Positions 8,600 to 16,776 are shown, counted from the stretch's first letter. The stretch is 64,000 nt of DNA from Streptomyces sp. 11x1 (GCF_032598905.1 NZ_CP122458.1:4675001-4739000), one strand, 5' to 3'. Translations and numbers: made by a program. Notes: a model not told the origin generated them from the sequence alone.

Positions 8600-9189
8600 T
8601 GTGGTGGATTTCCCTTCGAGGGTGGGGGGTTGGTGTTGCCGGTACTACCGATCAGAGAGGTGGCTTCGGTGAGGGCCCGGGACCGCAGCCGCCGCCATTC
8701 GGCGAGTTCCGTACGCCGGTCCGCGTGGACCTCGGCGAGGGTGCGGTCGGTGTGGGCGGCCTCGGGAGCGAGGTTGTTGACGATCGTCGACGTACGGAAC
8801 CAGCGGCGCTGGTCGCCGTAGAGCCGCCGCTGGGCCTCGGCCAGGCAGCCGTCGGTGTGGGCGCGGACGACGTGCCCCGTGGGCAGCCGCAACGACAGCT
8901 CCGTACGCCCCGCGCCGAACATGGCCTCCGCGACACGCGTCCGCCCGAGGTCCGGCGAGCCGCTCTGCCCGGGGCGCGGCGGGGTGAGCCCCTGCCGGGC
9001 CAGGCAGTCGTCCGTCAGCCGCTGGGTCGCCGCCTTGATGACGTCGTCCGGGGAGAACCGGGGCGGCGGGGCCGACGCCGAGGTGGCCGGTGGGGCCGTG
9101 GAGCAGGCGGTACCGGCAGTGAGAAGCACTCCGCAGACGAGGAGGGCGGCGAGGGGTGTGGCGTGGATGGGGAGGAGGGGTCGGCGCAT
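8596..9189 (-). CDS. Putative lipoprotein, 197 aa
   Basis: Begins at the ATG at 9189 giving MRRPLLPIHATPLAALLVCG; upstream frame rejected for lack of signal. The lipobox region LLTAGTAC puts a lipidated Cys near residue 29. The mature part is soluble with a single DDC and a later DGCLAEAQRRLYGDQRRWF segment, so two extracellular cysteines could form a disulfide. It precedes the I36-type gene with a 4-base overlap, so the pair may work together at the cell surface. Function unknown. Confidence 0.72.
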   Translation of the reverse strand: MRRPLLPIHATPLAALLVCGVLLTAGTACSTAPPATSASAPPPRFSPDDVIKAATQRLTDDCLARQGLTPPRPGQSGSPDLGRTRVAEAMFGAGRTELSLRLPTGHVVRAHTDGCLAEAQRRLYGDQRRWFRTSTIVNNLAPEAAHTDRTLAEVHADRRTELAEWRRLRSRALTEATSLIGSTGNTNPPPSKGNPPQ

Positions 9190-9789
9190 GGGAGGGGGTT
9201 CCCGGGGCGATCGTCGGTCAGCAGGGGCCAGCCACAGCTGACACGGCGACCCGCCCCTCACGCGCGCCGATATGCCCGTTTCCACCCCTACCGGTGAGCG
9301 CACAGGGGCGCGTGTTGCCAAGGTCGCGACCCTCACCGCAGGGCCGATGACGATATGCGCCGGGCGCCCGTACGGATGCGCGACACGCCGCCATGTTCAC
9401 TTCTCGGCGAACGGATCCACGCGACGGGACGCAATGACGTTTCGCCCCGCCGTCGGCTGCTTTTGAGGAGGCGTCAGGTGCGGTTCACAGCCGCGACCTG
9501 ACGTGGGGTCAGCGAGCGACCGGCCCTCGGGGCCTCCAAGAGGGTGACGACGTGTCAGCGTGCGAGGGTGTAGGCCGCACCTGAATTCGAAATACCAGCT
9601 CATTGCCCTATTTTGATAGAGCGTCAGGCACGCCGAGGGTCACCCGTCAGAGCGACAATTCATGCGGCCGTTCAGCCCCTTTTCTGGCCCCACTCCACCC
9701 CTCCTCGAAATGACAGCGGAAATGGCCGTCATTACGTTCGTTCTCGTCGGCAGGTCCTGTCGACGAGAACGAAGAGAAGGGGAAGTGCA
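9190..9789. other. 600-base intergenic region with an internal hairpin
   Basis: Divergent spacer between the leftward lipoprotein gene and the rightward secreted protein. No convincing coding sequence: short open frames show no ribosome site or biased codon use. It contains a hairpin at 9472-9503 (CGTCAGGT ... ACCTGACG, with an inner GCGG/CCGC stem) and AT-richer patches around 9555-9760 that probably hold the rightward promoter. Confidence 0.6.
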
Positions 9790-10425
9790 TTGCGCACTCG
9801 TAAGATCACAGTGATCGCCGCCTCCGTCGGCGTGGCAGTCGCGGCCGCCACCGGTGTCACCTACGCCAGCTCCGCCCTGGAGTCGGCCCCCAAGTCCGCC
9901 TCGGCCGTCACCGACGCCGCCCCGGCCCCCCGCGGCGGCAACGGTACGGGCACCAGCGCCGGCTCGAACGCGGCCAACGCCCCGGCCGACGCGGGTGCGT
10001 CGGACAACTTCAACGGTCCCCGGAAGGGCAACGAGGGCCGGGGCGAAGGCCGCGGCGCGGGTCGCGGCGGGCACCACCGGGACGAGGGCCAGATCCAGAT
10101 CAACGAGCGTGTGTACGGCGCCGAGCCGGGGTCCTGCATCGCCGTGGTCAACGTGCGCCACCACGGGCAGGGCCAGAGCCCGAACCAGCCCCAGAACTCG
10201 AACCAGAGTCAGGACCGGAATCGGGGTCGGGAGGGCGCCGACAGCTTCAACATCCGGAACGACACCGACGGGACCGTCGAATTCTTCAACGGGATCACCT
10301 GCGACAACGGGGCTCCCGTCGCCACGGTCGGACCGCACAGTTCCAGCAGCGCGGTCGAAGGTGACCGGGAGGGACACCTCCTCATCGGCAGCTTCCGCGT
10401 CGTCGAAAACGGCCACCACTCGTGA
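9790..10425 (+). CDS. Secreted low-complexity protein, 211 aa
   Basis: Start chosen at TTG 9790, preceded by an AAGGGGA ribosome site, giving LRTRKITVIAASVGVAVAAA, a good Sec signal peptide. The mature part has an Ala/Gly/Asn-rich disordered region, then an acidic/basic Gly-Arg segment (GEGRGAGRGGHH), then a Gln/Asn-rich stretch. The C-terminal globular part carries FNIRNDTDGTVEFFNGITCDNG and a possible disulfide with the Cys in EPGSCIAVVNVR. It resembles small secreted Streptomyces proteins of unknown role. A terminator follows. Confidence 0.75.
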   Translation: MRTRKITVIAASVGVAVAAATGVTYASSALESAPKSASAVTDAAPAPRGGNGTGTSAGSNAANAPADAGASDNFNGPRKGNEGRGEGRGAGRGGHHRDEGQIQINERVYGAEPGSCIAVVNVRHHGQGQSPNQPQNSNQSQDRNRGREGADSFNIRNDTDGTVEFFNGITCDNGAPVATVGPHSSSSAVEGDREGHLLIGSFRVVENGHHS

Positions 10426-10464
10426 TAACCGCGAGGGCAAGCGCTCACCCCGGCATACCCAGTA

Positions 10465-10504
10465 CCGGAAGCCCCGGCTCGCCGTAATCGAGCCGGGGTT
10501 CCGG
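10465..10504 (+). terminator. Hairpin terminator
   Basis: CCGGAA-g-CCCCGGCTC, loop GCCGTAATC, GAGCCGGGG-t-TTCCGG: a long near-perfect stem 40 bases past the secreted protein stop. Confidence 0.8.
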
Positions 10505-10600
10505 CACGGGGGTATCCCTACGGGATGACCTTGTCCATGGTAGTCAGCACGGCACGGCCGTTCCGGCGACGCCGCCGAGAAAGGCGTGCCATCCGGTGGG

Positions 10601-10741
10601 CTAGATGTGCAGGAGAGGGCCGTGGGGGTTTTCGCTGTCGCGGATGACTCGACCGCCGGTGGAAACGAGGGCGACCTCGACGCATTCGCCTTGTGACGTG
10701 GAGTACGAAGACTTCCGGAAGGAGCTTATGAGCTCGGTCAC
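10601..10741 (-). CDS. DUF397 domain protein, 46 aa
   Basis: Read from GTG at 10741 to TAG at 10601: the product has the DUF397 pattern, FRKSSYST near residue 8, GECVEVAL near 18, VIRDSENPHGPLL near 32. DUF397 proteins are short partners of Scr1/DUF5753 helix-turn-helix regulators in actinomycetes and are thought to behave as toxin-like or co-regulatory peptides. The GTG overlaps the stop of an upstream DUF397 gene (GTGA), a tandem coupled pair, but that upstream gene has been split by an IS110 element. Short relative to many DUF397 proteins because it stops right after GPLLHI. Confidence 0.72.
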   Translation of the reverse strand: MTELISSFRKSSYSTSQGECVEVALVSTGGRVIRDSENPHGPLLHI

Positions 10742-10811
10742 GATGTCTTTTCCCTGTTACTCCGCCGCTCTGCGCCCTTGGTGGCACCAAGAAAGGCCTG
10801 CCAGGCGTGGG
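10738..10811 (-). pseudogene. C-terminal part of an interrupted DUF397 gene
   Basis: On the minus strand this reads AWQAFLGATKGAERR and on to a TGA that overlaps the next DUF397 start. The W..FL ending is the normal DUF397 C terminus. It lacks its N-terminal half, which lies on the other side of the IS110 element at 12289-12429. The left IS boundary is placed at about 10811 in a G run and is uncertain by a few bases. Confidence 0.65.
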
Positions 10812-10851
10812 GGGGTGCTTCTATCTGTTCGGTCAAGGGCTGTGGGCTTGG

Positions 10852-12063
10852 TCAGGCTGTTTGTTCGTGCCCGGGCTGGTAGAGGGTGCGGTGTTTGAGC
10901 ATGGCGTGCAGGACGTCGACGCGGCGGCGGGTGAGGCAGATGAGGGCGGCGTTGTGGCGCTTCTTCTCCGCGCGTTTCCTGTCGTAGTAGGCCCGCGATT
11001 CGGGGCTGCTCAGGGAAGCGAACGAGGCCAGGAACAGGGCCCGTTTGAGCGTCTTGTTGCCGCCGCGGGGTGGTCCTTCGCCCCGGATGGAGGTTCCGGA
11101 GCGGCGTGTGGTGGGGGTCAGTCCCGCGTAGGAGGCCAGGTGGGCGGCGGTGGGGAACGCGCTGGCGTCGCCGACCTCGGCCAGGATGCGGGCGCCGGTC
11201 CTGACCGCGACCCCGGGCATGGAGGTCAGGACCTTCGCGAGAGGGTGGGCCTCCAGCAGTGCGGCGACCCGCGTCTCCAGGACGTCCCGGCGCTTGAGGA
11301 GCACGGCGAGGGCCTCGGCCAGACCGGAGACGATCTCCCCCGCCGAGGCTGTGCCGGGAACCTGCACGGTCTGCTCTGCCAGGGCGGTGGTGATCTGGTC
11401 GGCCAGGGTGTGAGCGCTGCGCATCCGCGGGGCGGCCTGGAGCATGACCTGCGCGATCTGCTCGGTGCCGGCCTGGGCCAGCTGGGTGGGGGAGCCGTAG
11501 GTCTGCAGCAGGGCCAGGACGGCCGGGTGGCGCAGGCGGGGCCCGAGGACGCGTTCGAGTGCGGGGTGGACGGAGGTGAGCAGGCCGCGCAGCCGGTTGG
11601 AGGTGCGGGTGGCGTCCTGGGCGAGGTCGTCGTCGTGGCCCAGGACCATGGTCAGTTCGGCCCGCACGCTCTCGTCGGGATCGATGGAATGCAGCAGGTG
11701 GGGCATGGTGCGGGCGGCATCGGCGATGACGTAGGCGTCGCGAGCGTCGGTCTTGCCGGTGCCGGGGTGCAGATCGGCCAGCCGGCGCATCGACAGGCCG
11801 GGCAGGTAGGCGACTTCGCATCCACAGGCGCGGGCGACGGTGACCGCCAGGGTGCCGATGGAGGCCGGCTGGTCGACCACGACCAGGACCTTCCCCTTGC
11901 GCCCCAGGCGGTTGAACAGCTCGCGCAGCTGGGGCTCGTTGTTGGGCAGCGGTTTGTCGAAGGCCGTGCGGCCATCACGCAGCAGGGCCGTGCCGTGATG
12001 CTCGGACTTGCCGACGTCCAGGGCGCAGAAGACATCGATCGATGGGAAGTCGTTGCTGGTCAC
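10852..12063 (-). CDS. IS110-family DEDD transposase
   Basis: 403 residues from the GTG at 12063, which has a GGGAGGGAAA ribosome site; the open frame to 12174 would run into the element's 5' non-coding end. The N-terminal RuvC-like DEDD domain begins IDVFCALDVGKSEHHG with the first catalytic Asp, followed by VLVVVDQPASIG and the GTGKTDARDAYVIAD segment with the paired acidic residues. The C-terminal transposase_20 domain contains SMPGVAVRTGARILAEVGD and the helix-hairpin-helix, ASYAGLTPTTRRSGTS, plus the conserved serine region. This subgroup recombines using a bridge RNA encoded in the element's non-coding end. No frameshift or truncation is seen, so it may be active. Confidence 0.92.
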   Translation of the reverse strand: MTSNDFPSIDVFCALDVGKSEHHGTALLRDGRTAFDKPLPNNEPQLRELFNRLGRKGKVLVVVDQPASIGTLAVTVARACGCEVAYLPGLSMRRLADLHPGTGKTDARDAYVIADAARTMPHLLHSIDPDESVRAELTMVLGHDDDLAQDATRTSNRLRGLLTSVHPALERVLGPRLRHPAVLALLQTYGSPTQLAQAGTEQIAQVMLQAAPRMRSAHTLADQITTALAEQTVQVPGTASAGEIVSGLAEALAVLLKRRDVLETRVAALLEAHPLAKVLTSMPGVAVRTGARILAEVGDASAFPTAAHLASYAGLTPTTRRSGTSIRGEGPPRGGNKTLKRALFLASFASLSSPESRAYYDRKRAEKKRHNAALICLTRRRVDVLHAMLKHRTLYQPGHEQTA

Positions 12064-12288
12064 CGGGCTTTCCCTCCCCTCCCGGCACAACGGGTGGCCT
12101 GCCGGGACACCGGAGATCGGCAGCCACATTACGCAGCCCTGCCCATGGGCGGACACGCTTCCATCAGCGATCAACCGGTGCCGCCGGGACCAGTGACAGC
12201 ACCCCCCGGATCATCAAGGACAGGGGCAAAGAGTCATACCGGCCCCGATGGCCACGAACCCGAACCGGGCTCTACGAAGAAGGTAATG
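12064..12288 (-). ncRNA. IS110 left end: predicted bridge RNA region
   Basis: The non-coding 225 bases upstream of the transposase. In the IS110 subgroup this end encodes the bridge RNA whose two loops pair with target and donor DNA. The call rests on family knowledge and position. I did not fold the RNA or prove loop complementarity. Confidence 0.45.
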
Positions 12289-12429
12289 GGCGAGGTAGAG
12301 GAGGGGGCCCTCCGAGTTCTTGCTGTCGCGGATTGCTCGGCCGCCGGTGGTGGTGACGGCGACCTCTACGCAGTTGCCCTCCGCTCCGGAGTGTGCCGAC
12401 CTCCGGAAGGTACCTATGCCCTCGGGAAC
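12289..12429 (-). pseudogene. N-terminal part of the interrupted DUF397 gene
   Basis: Minus-strand reading gives FRRSAHSGAEGNCVEVAV followed by AIRDSKNSEGPLLYLA, a standard DUF397 core, which then runs into IS110 sequence. The expected start position holds GTT where the paralog at 10741 has GTG, and no other usual start lies between the upstream in-frame TAG and the core. So this copy appears doubly broken: start lost and 3' half displaced by the IS element. Confidence 0.7.
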
Positions 12430-12971
12430 GATGCGTCTTCCTTGCTACTCCGCAGTGCACTCCTGATGAGCCGCGCACTGGCGTCCGGTGCCAGTGCCGC
12501 CGATCGTAGATGCTCGTGCGTATAGGCGTAAGCCGCAAGATCCTCGGGCGCCTCCAGGACCGAAGTGCCTCGCAAGTTCTCCAGGGTTACGGCTTCGACG
12601 ATCGGCTCGGAGTCGAAGCTGAAGGAGGAGAAGGGGTCTGTGAGGCCGGCCATCGCCCCCGCGCTGAACGGCAGCACCTGCACGGTGACGTTCTTCCGCT
12701 TCCCGACCTCGAGGATCGCGGAGAGCTGCTCTTGATGAATGTCGTCGCTCACCAAGGGGTGGGCCACCACCGCTTCCCAGATGATGACGGCGTACGTCGC
12801 CCCGCCCTCCTCGATCTTCGCCTGGCGTCCGAGGCGTACCTTCACCAGTTCAGTGATCCGCTCGGGAGCGATGTAGTGCGGGTTGGCCGCGATGATCGCC
12901 TCGGCGTACCCCGGGGTCTGCAGAAGCCCCGGCACCAGAACCGGCTGCCACTCAGGGGGTTCCTTCGCCAT
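12414..12971 (-). pseudogene. DUF5753 (Scr1-type) regulator lacking its HTH
   Basis: About 185 residues from an ATG at 12971, covering only the DUF5753 effector domain: WQPVLVPGLLQTPGYAEAI, later TYAVIIWEAVVAHPLVSDD, VTVQVLPFSAGAMAGLTDPFS, and YTHEHLRSAALAPDAS. Full-length relatives carry an N-terminal XRE helix-turn-helix of about 80-90 residues, missing here because the sequence abuts an oppositely oriented ATPase remnant. A truncation by deletion is the simplest reading. It precedes the broken DUF397 gene, its usual partner. Alternatively, a DUF5753-only protein may still be made. Confidence 0.65.
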
Positions 12972-13318
12972 GCCCGCTCTCACCCCATGTCGCGACTCCT
13001 TCCGTATCCCCAAGCGTGGAAGACACGTCCCCGAAGCCCGCGCCCGCGTGCAGCGGATCCTCAAGGACTGGGCGCTCGACGGTGAACTCGCCCATGACGT
13101 CGCCACCGTGGCCACGGAACTCGTGACGAACGCGGTCCGGCACTGCCGGGTGACCCTCGCGGAGGTCGAGGTGGTGGTGTCGGTCCGGGGCTGCGGGGGA
13201 CGGCGGCCGTGGACTCGTGCTGGTCGACGCGCTCTCCGAACGATCGGGGCACGAGGCACGGCCGTTCACCAAGTGCGTGTGGGCGTACTTCGTGATCCCG
13301 GGGCGGGCAGTACGGTGA
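12970..13318 (+). pseudogene. Anti-sigma-factor-type HATPase, internally deleted
   Basis: Starts MPALTPCRDSFRIPKRGRHV and continues to ELVTNAVRHCRVTLAEVEV, the N box region of the small Streptomyces HATPase_c_2 family (RsbW/SpoIIAB-like serine kinases or ATP-binding proteins). After VVVSVRG the frame shifts. A second frame resumes GGRGLVLVDALSERSGHE and ends KCVWAYFVIPGRAVR, the normal C terminus. The stretch that should join them (DPDG/G1-box region, roughly 20-30 residues) is absent, so the ATP lid is destroyed. The end overlaps the next gene by GTGA. Confidence 0.72.
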
Positions 13319-13566
13319 GCGCGGCGGTGCTGAGTCCGTACCGTGGGCGGTGGCGGCGTTGGGCGGCCCGCGCGGAACGGTATCGGGCCACGTACGGCCG
13401 GTGGTTGCCGTTCCCACCGCACGAACCCTGTTGGGAGAGGCGTCCGATGAGAGCGGCGCCCGTGTGGGCCGTACTCATGGATGGACCGCACGCGGATGAA
13501 GCAGACGAGGGATGCCTCGTGCGGGCGTATGTCACGGCGTACCTGGGGGAGGGACGTACGGCATGA
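13315..13566 (+). CDS. Small hypothetical protein, 83 aa
   Basis: GTG start overlaps the stop of the ATPase remnant (13315-13318). Basic, aromatic N-terminal half (SPYRGRWRRWAARAERYRAT) and an acidic C-terminal half (MDGPHADEADEGCLVRAYV). Such small proteins often accompany the ATPase/Scr1/DUF397 cassettes of Streptomyces. Function unknown. The stop overlaps the next ATG (13563-13566). Confidence 0.6.
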   Translation: MSAAVLSPYRGRWRRWAARAERYRATYGRWLPFPPHEPCWERRPMRAAPVWAVLMDGPHADEADEGCLVRAYVTAYLGEGRTA

Positions 13567-13775
13567 CCGACGGAACGACAGAACGAGCAGAGGGGTCCGC
13601 CCCGCCCTCCGATCCCGTCCTGGCCACGTTCAGCGAGTGGCTGGACCATGCCGTGGCCTGCGTGGACGCGTGCCGACGGGACGGGGTCTCGTGCCTGCAC
13701 TCGATGCGGCTGGCCAAACGTCACCGCGCGGCCAGGAAGGCGGCGGGGGCGGCGCGGCGGATCAGCCAGGACTGA
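13563..13775 (+). CDS. Small hypothetical protein, 70 aa
   Basis: ATG overlaps the preceding stop, completing a three-gene coupled unit. Helical: EWLDHAVACVDACRRDGVSC with three cysteines, followed by a basic tail (LAKRHRAARKAAGAARRI). The Cys spacing could support a metal site or disulfides, but no family was recognised. Confidence 0.6.
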   Translation: MTDGTTERAEGSAPPSDPVLATFSEWLDHAVACVDACRRDGVSCLHSMRLAKRHRAARKAAGAARRISQD

Positions 13776-13815
13776 GGCCGATGACGAGGTGGCTCCGGTA
13801 CGCCGAAGTCCGGAG

Positions 13816-14691
13816 CTACACCGTCGGCGATGCCAGGGACACCGTGATCACCAGCTGAGCCGACAGCCCGGCCGCGCGCAGCCCGTCGGCGACCAGCTCC
13901 ACCAGCCACACGGCGTTGTCCGGTGACCACTCACGGGTACGGCAGCCGAACCGCGCCACCTCACGCATCCCCTGGGTGTGCAGGACACGGTCGAGGTCGA
14001 GTTCCAGTCCCGGCAAGCGGCCGTCCGTCACGGATGCATCCGTCACGGAGACGTCCGCCACGGAGTCCTGTGCCATGTCCCGCACCGCGTCGCGCACGGC
14101 GACAACGTCGCCCTCGCTCATCGCGCACTCGCCGGGGCGGCCGGAGACGGTCACCACCACCTCGTGCCGGACGTCCGGATCGGCGAGGCCGAACCACGGT
14201 GCCAACTCGGCCTGGTGGAAGGCAGTGTCGCGCTCGCCGGGGCGCAGCGGCAACAGCGCGTGCAGGCCGGTGAACGTCACCTCCCCCGCCCGGGCCAGCG
14301 TCTCGGACAGCAGCAGGGCGATCGGCCGTACGGGGAGCCTCGGGCGTACGGGGTCGGGGAGAACTCCGGCCTGGAGCCAGCCCAGTTGGTGCACCCGGCC
14401 GTCGTCGGTCCAGTCGCCGCCGACCTCCTCGTGGGCCCACGCGGTGGGCTCGTGGTGGGCCGTGACCTGGCCCTCCTCGCTCAGCCACCGGCTGACGGTC
14501 TGCCAGCCGTAGGCACCCGCCCGTTCGATCGCGAGACCGAGGACGTCCTCCTCGACGGAACTCTCGGGATCCCGCTCCACCACGCGGTCCAGCCAGGGAT
14601 GCCGCTGGAGGAGGCCGTGCAGACCCACGGTCAGGGTCGGGGGAATCTCGGTCGGCAACACCCCGGTCGGGGGGATCTCCGTCGGGGACAT
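13816..14691 (-). CDS. Hypothetical protein, 291 aa
   Basis: Start taken at the ATG at 14691 because an upstream extension would read through the neighbouring gene's terminator hairpin. No signal peptide or membrane helix. The N-terminal quarter has a short PTEIPPTGVLPTEIPPT direct repeat. The middle resembles a regulator-type alpha/beta protein (TFTGLHALLPLRPGERD). Near the C terminus DVSVTDASVTDG is another short repeat. Not recognised as a known family; cytoplasmic protein of unknown role. Confidence 0.6.
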   Translation of the reverse strand: MSPTEIPPTGVLPTEIPPTLTVGLHGLLQRHPWLDRVVERDPESSVEEDVLGLAIERAGAYGWQTVSRWLSEEGQVTAHHEPTAWAHEEVGGDWTDDGRVHQLGWLQAGVLPDPVRPRLPVRPIALLLSETLARAGEVTFTGLHALLPLRPGERDTAFHQAELAPWFGLADPDVRHEVVVTVSGRPGECAMSEGDVVAVRDAVRDMAQDSVADVSVTDASVTDGRLPGLELDLDRVLHTQGMREVARFGCRTREWSPDNAVWLVELVADGLRAAGLSAQLVITVSLASPTV

Positions 14692-14713
14692 CGCGAGCGC
14701 TCCCGGAAAACAC

Positions 14714-14745
14714 GCGGCGCCGGGGGATTTCTCCTCCGGCGCCGC
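14714..14745 (-). terminator. Hairpin terminator
   Basis: GCGGCGCCGGGGGA pairs with TCCTCCGGCGCCGC around a short loop, just past the stop of the secreted protein at 14759. Confidence 0.75.
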
Positions 14746-14758
14746 TGTCAGCTCTTCA

Positions 14759-15262
14759 TCACGTGCCACAGTACAGCGTCTGCGTGGCGGTGATCTTCTT
14801 GTTGGAGTCGTCCGGATAGCCGACCAGGTCGACGTCGACGACGCTGCGGAAGGAGTTCCGCTGGATCAGGTTCGTGCACTTCCAGGCGGCCGACGCCCGC
14901 TTGGCGCTGCCGCCGCCGGAGTACACCGTCTTGGTGCCCGTGTTCAGCGTGCGCCAGCCGGCCCCCGACTTCACCTGGATGTCCACGGTGACCTTGGCCT
15001 TGGTCGCCGGACCGCTGATGCGCTTCCACCAGCCGTGCGCGTTGACCGCTCCGGCCACCGTGTGCGAGAAGTGGACGTTGTCGCCGCCCGTCACGAACGC
15101 GCCCACGCCCGCGGCGGCCGCGCCGGCGGCCTCGGTCTCGAGGCTGTAGGTGTGGGAGGTCTCCTGCGTGCTGTCGCCGTCGTCCGAATGTGCCGGGACC
15201 GCCGCGCCGAGAGCGAGCAGGCCGGCCAGGGCGGCGGAGGCCGCAGTCGTACGTATGCGCAT
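14759..15262 (-). CDS. Secreted protein of unknown function, 167 aa
   Basis: Clear Sec signal peptide (MRIRTTAASAALAGLLALGA, cleavage near AHS-DD). The mature part begins acidic and disordered, passes through an Ala/Gly-rich segment (AAGAAAAGVGAFVTGG), then a beta-rich domain with two cysteines (WKCTNLI and a terminal LYCGT) that likely pair. It faces away from the DNA-binding gene at 15398. No enzymatic motif. Probably extracellular or wall-associated. Confidence 0.75.
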   Translation of the reverse strand: MRIRTTAASAALAGLLALGAAVPAHSDDGDSTQETSHTYSLETEAAGAAAAGVGAFVTGGDNVHFSHTVAGAVNAHGWWKRISGPATKAKVTVDIQVKSGAGWRTLNTGTKTVYSGGGSAKRASAAWKCTNLIQRNSFRSVVDVDLVGYPDDSNKKITATQTLYCGT

Positions 15263-15397
15263 GTAATTCCCCGTTGTTTGAGCGTTGTTGGTCGCCGGCC
15301 ATCAGATCAACCCACGGACCTTCGCGCACATGTTTTATTTTCAAGCTCCAAGCAACAAGGCGTTGACAACAGGTTGTTTCCCTTCGGCGCTGGACCC

Positions 15398-15871
15398 ATG
15401 ACGCCGCCGAACGCTCCACAACAGCCCTCCGACACCGCCAACCCCACAGCCCCCACAGCCCCGTTCACGCCACCGAGCGCTGACGAGGCGCGGGCTCAGC
15501 GCGTCCCCGCGTCCCTGTTCCGGATCGCGGAGTGCCACGCGGCCACGGACGAGCAGCGTCGCCGCCAGACCCATCCGCATGTGCTCGGGCCCCACGAGGC
15601 GATCCGGCTGGTGTCGTTCCTACTGAGCGGCGCCGCGCTCCTCGACGACGGGGAGGACGAGGTCGACCGCGCGGACATCACCGCCGCCCTCACCCTCCTC
15701 CCCCTCGCCCGTGGCGAGATGGACGAACTGGAGGTCGGCCTACTGGAGATGGCCCGGGGCAGGGGCATGACCTGGCCCGAGATCGCCTTCGGCCTGGGGC
15801 TCCAGACTCCCCAGGCGGCAAGGCAGCGCTACGAACGCCTGGCGAGCCGCACCGAGAGGGCGGACGGCTAG
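15398..15871 (+). CDS. DNA-binding protein with C-terminal HTH, 157 aa
   Basis: ATG at 15398 follows a TTGACA and a GTTG/CAAC inverted repeat in the divergent spacer. N terminus Pro/Thr-rich and disordered to about residue 30. The middle is acidic and helical. The C-terminal segment MTWPEIAFGLGLQTPQAARQRYERL is a sigma-4/transposase-like helix-turn-helix. This type is common in Streptomyces and presumed regulatory. The stop overlaps the convergent LysR gene by three bases. Confidence 0.72.
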   Translation: MTPPNAPQQPSDTANPTAPTAPFTPPSADEARAQRVPASLFRIAECHAATDEQRRRQTHPHVLGPHEAIRLVSFLLSGAALLDDGEDEVDRADITAALTLLPLARGEMDELEVGLLEMARGRGMTWPEIAFGLGLQTPQAARQRYERLASRTERADG

Positions 15872-16776
15872 GGCCTGTCCGGCGGATCTTGGCTGAGGGT
15901 CGCCAGCAGGTGTGTGACCGGGGGGCTTTGGTCGTTCTTGCGCCAGGCGACTGCGACTCTCGTGCGAGCGGTGCTGGGCTCGATCCTACGGAAGGCAACG
16001 CCTTTGAGGCGCATGCGTCGGATGCTCGCCGGGGCCAGGGAGACGCCCAGACCGGTTTCCACAAGCGCGCACACGGTCTGCCACTCCACCGCGTGCTGGG
16101 CTACCTGCGGTGTGAAGCCTACTGCGGTGCACAGCCCGGTGATCTGGTCGTGCAGCTGTGGGCCGACCGCACGGGGCAGCAGCACGAAGGGCGAGTCCGC
16201 CAGCTGTGCAAGCTGCACGGTCCGTTGGGCGGCCAATGGGTGGGCGGCCGGCAGCACGGCCACGAAGGGCTCACTGAGTATCGTCCTGAAGCCGAGCTCT
16301 GCCTCGCCGGCGGGGGGTTCGCGCAACAGGCCGATGTCGATGGTCTTGTCGTGCAGGGCGGCGATCTGCGGCGCGGTGGTCATCTCACGGATGTCCAGGT
16401 GCACGCCGGGGAACCGCTGCCGGAAGGTGCGCAGCAGGCCAGGCAGGATGGTCAGGGCGAGGGAGGCGGCAAAACCGATCCGTAGGCGGCCGGCCCGGCC
16501 GCTGCCCACGGCCCTGGCTATGGCCAGGCCGTCCGCAAGGTCGGTGAGAGCCCGCCGCGCGGCGGGCAGCAGTTCGCGGCCGACCGGGGTGAGCGTGACG
16601 CGTCCCGGTTCGCGGGTGAACAGCGCGTGACCGACCTTGTCTTCCAGTCTGCGGATCTGCTGGCTCAGCGGCGGCTGTGCGATGCCCAGGCGGGCGGCCG
16701 CGTGGCCGAAGTGAAGTTCCTCGGCGAGCACAACGAAGGCGTGCAACTGTGGGAGGGGAAGTTGGGGGCGCTCCAT
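15868..16776 (-). CDS. LysR-family transcriptional regulator
   Basis: 302 residues. The N-terminal winged helix is typical (QLHAFVVLAEELHFGHAAARLGIAQPPLSQQIRRLE); the C-terminal periplasmic-binding-like effector domain starts near residue 90 (GRLRIGFAASLALTILPGLL). Divergent from a RidA-family gene across 72 bases, the classic LysR arrangement, so it probably controls that gene and binds between them. The effector is unknown; a catabolic intermediate with an enamine or imine form would fit RidA. Confidence 0.92.
   Translation of the reverse strand: MERPQLPLPQLHAFVVLAEELHFGHAAARLGIAQPPLSQQIRRLEDKVGHALFTREPGRVTLTPVGRELLPAARRALTDLADGLAIARAVGSGRAGRLRIGFAASLALTILPGLLRTFRQRFPGVHLDIREMTTAPQIAALHDKTIDIGLLREPPAGEAELGFRTILSEPFVAVLPAAHPLAAQRTVQLAQLADSPFVLLPRAVGPQLHDQITGLCTAVGFTPQVAQHAVEWQTVCALVETGLGVSLAPASIRRMRLKGVAFRRIEPSTARTRVAVAWRKNDQSPPVTHLLATLSQDPPDRP

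Larger units (their letters stand above)
10812..12288 (-). mobile_element. IS110-family insertion sequence
   Basis: About 1.48 kb, with ends inferred from the broken DUF397 reading frame rather than from inverted repeats, which this family lacks. It carries one DEDD transposase gene, a long non-coding segment 5' of it (about 225 bases) and a short 3' segment (about 40 bases), the arrangement of the IS110 subgroup. The boundaries sit in G runs on both sides, so they are approximate. Confidence 0.7.

Noticed and set aside
9397..9603. 68-codon leftward frame in the 9.2-9.8 kb spacer
   Set aside because: No ribosome site, no signal and no motif; overlaps the hairpin region.
10807..12525. 572-codon frame opposite the IS110 transposase
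   Set aside because: Gly/Val/Gln-rich shadow; the transposase motifs are all on the minus strand.
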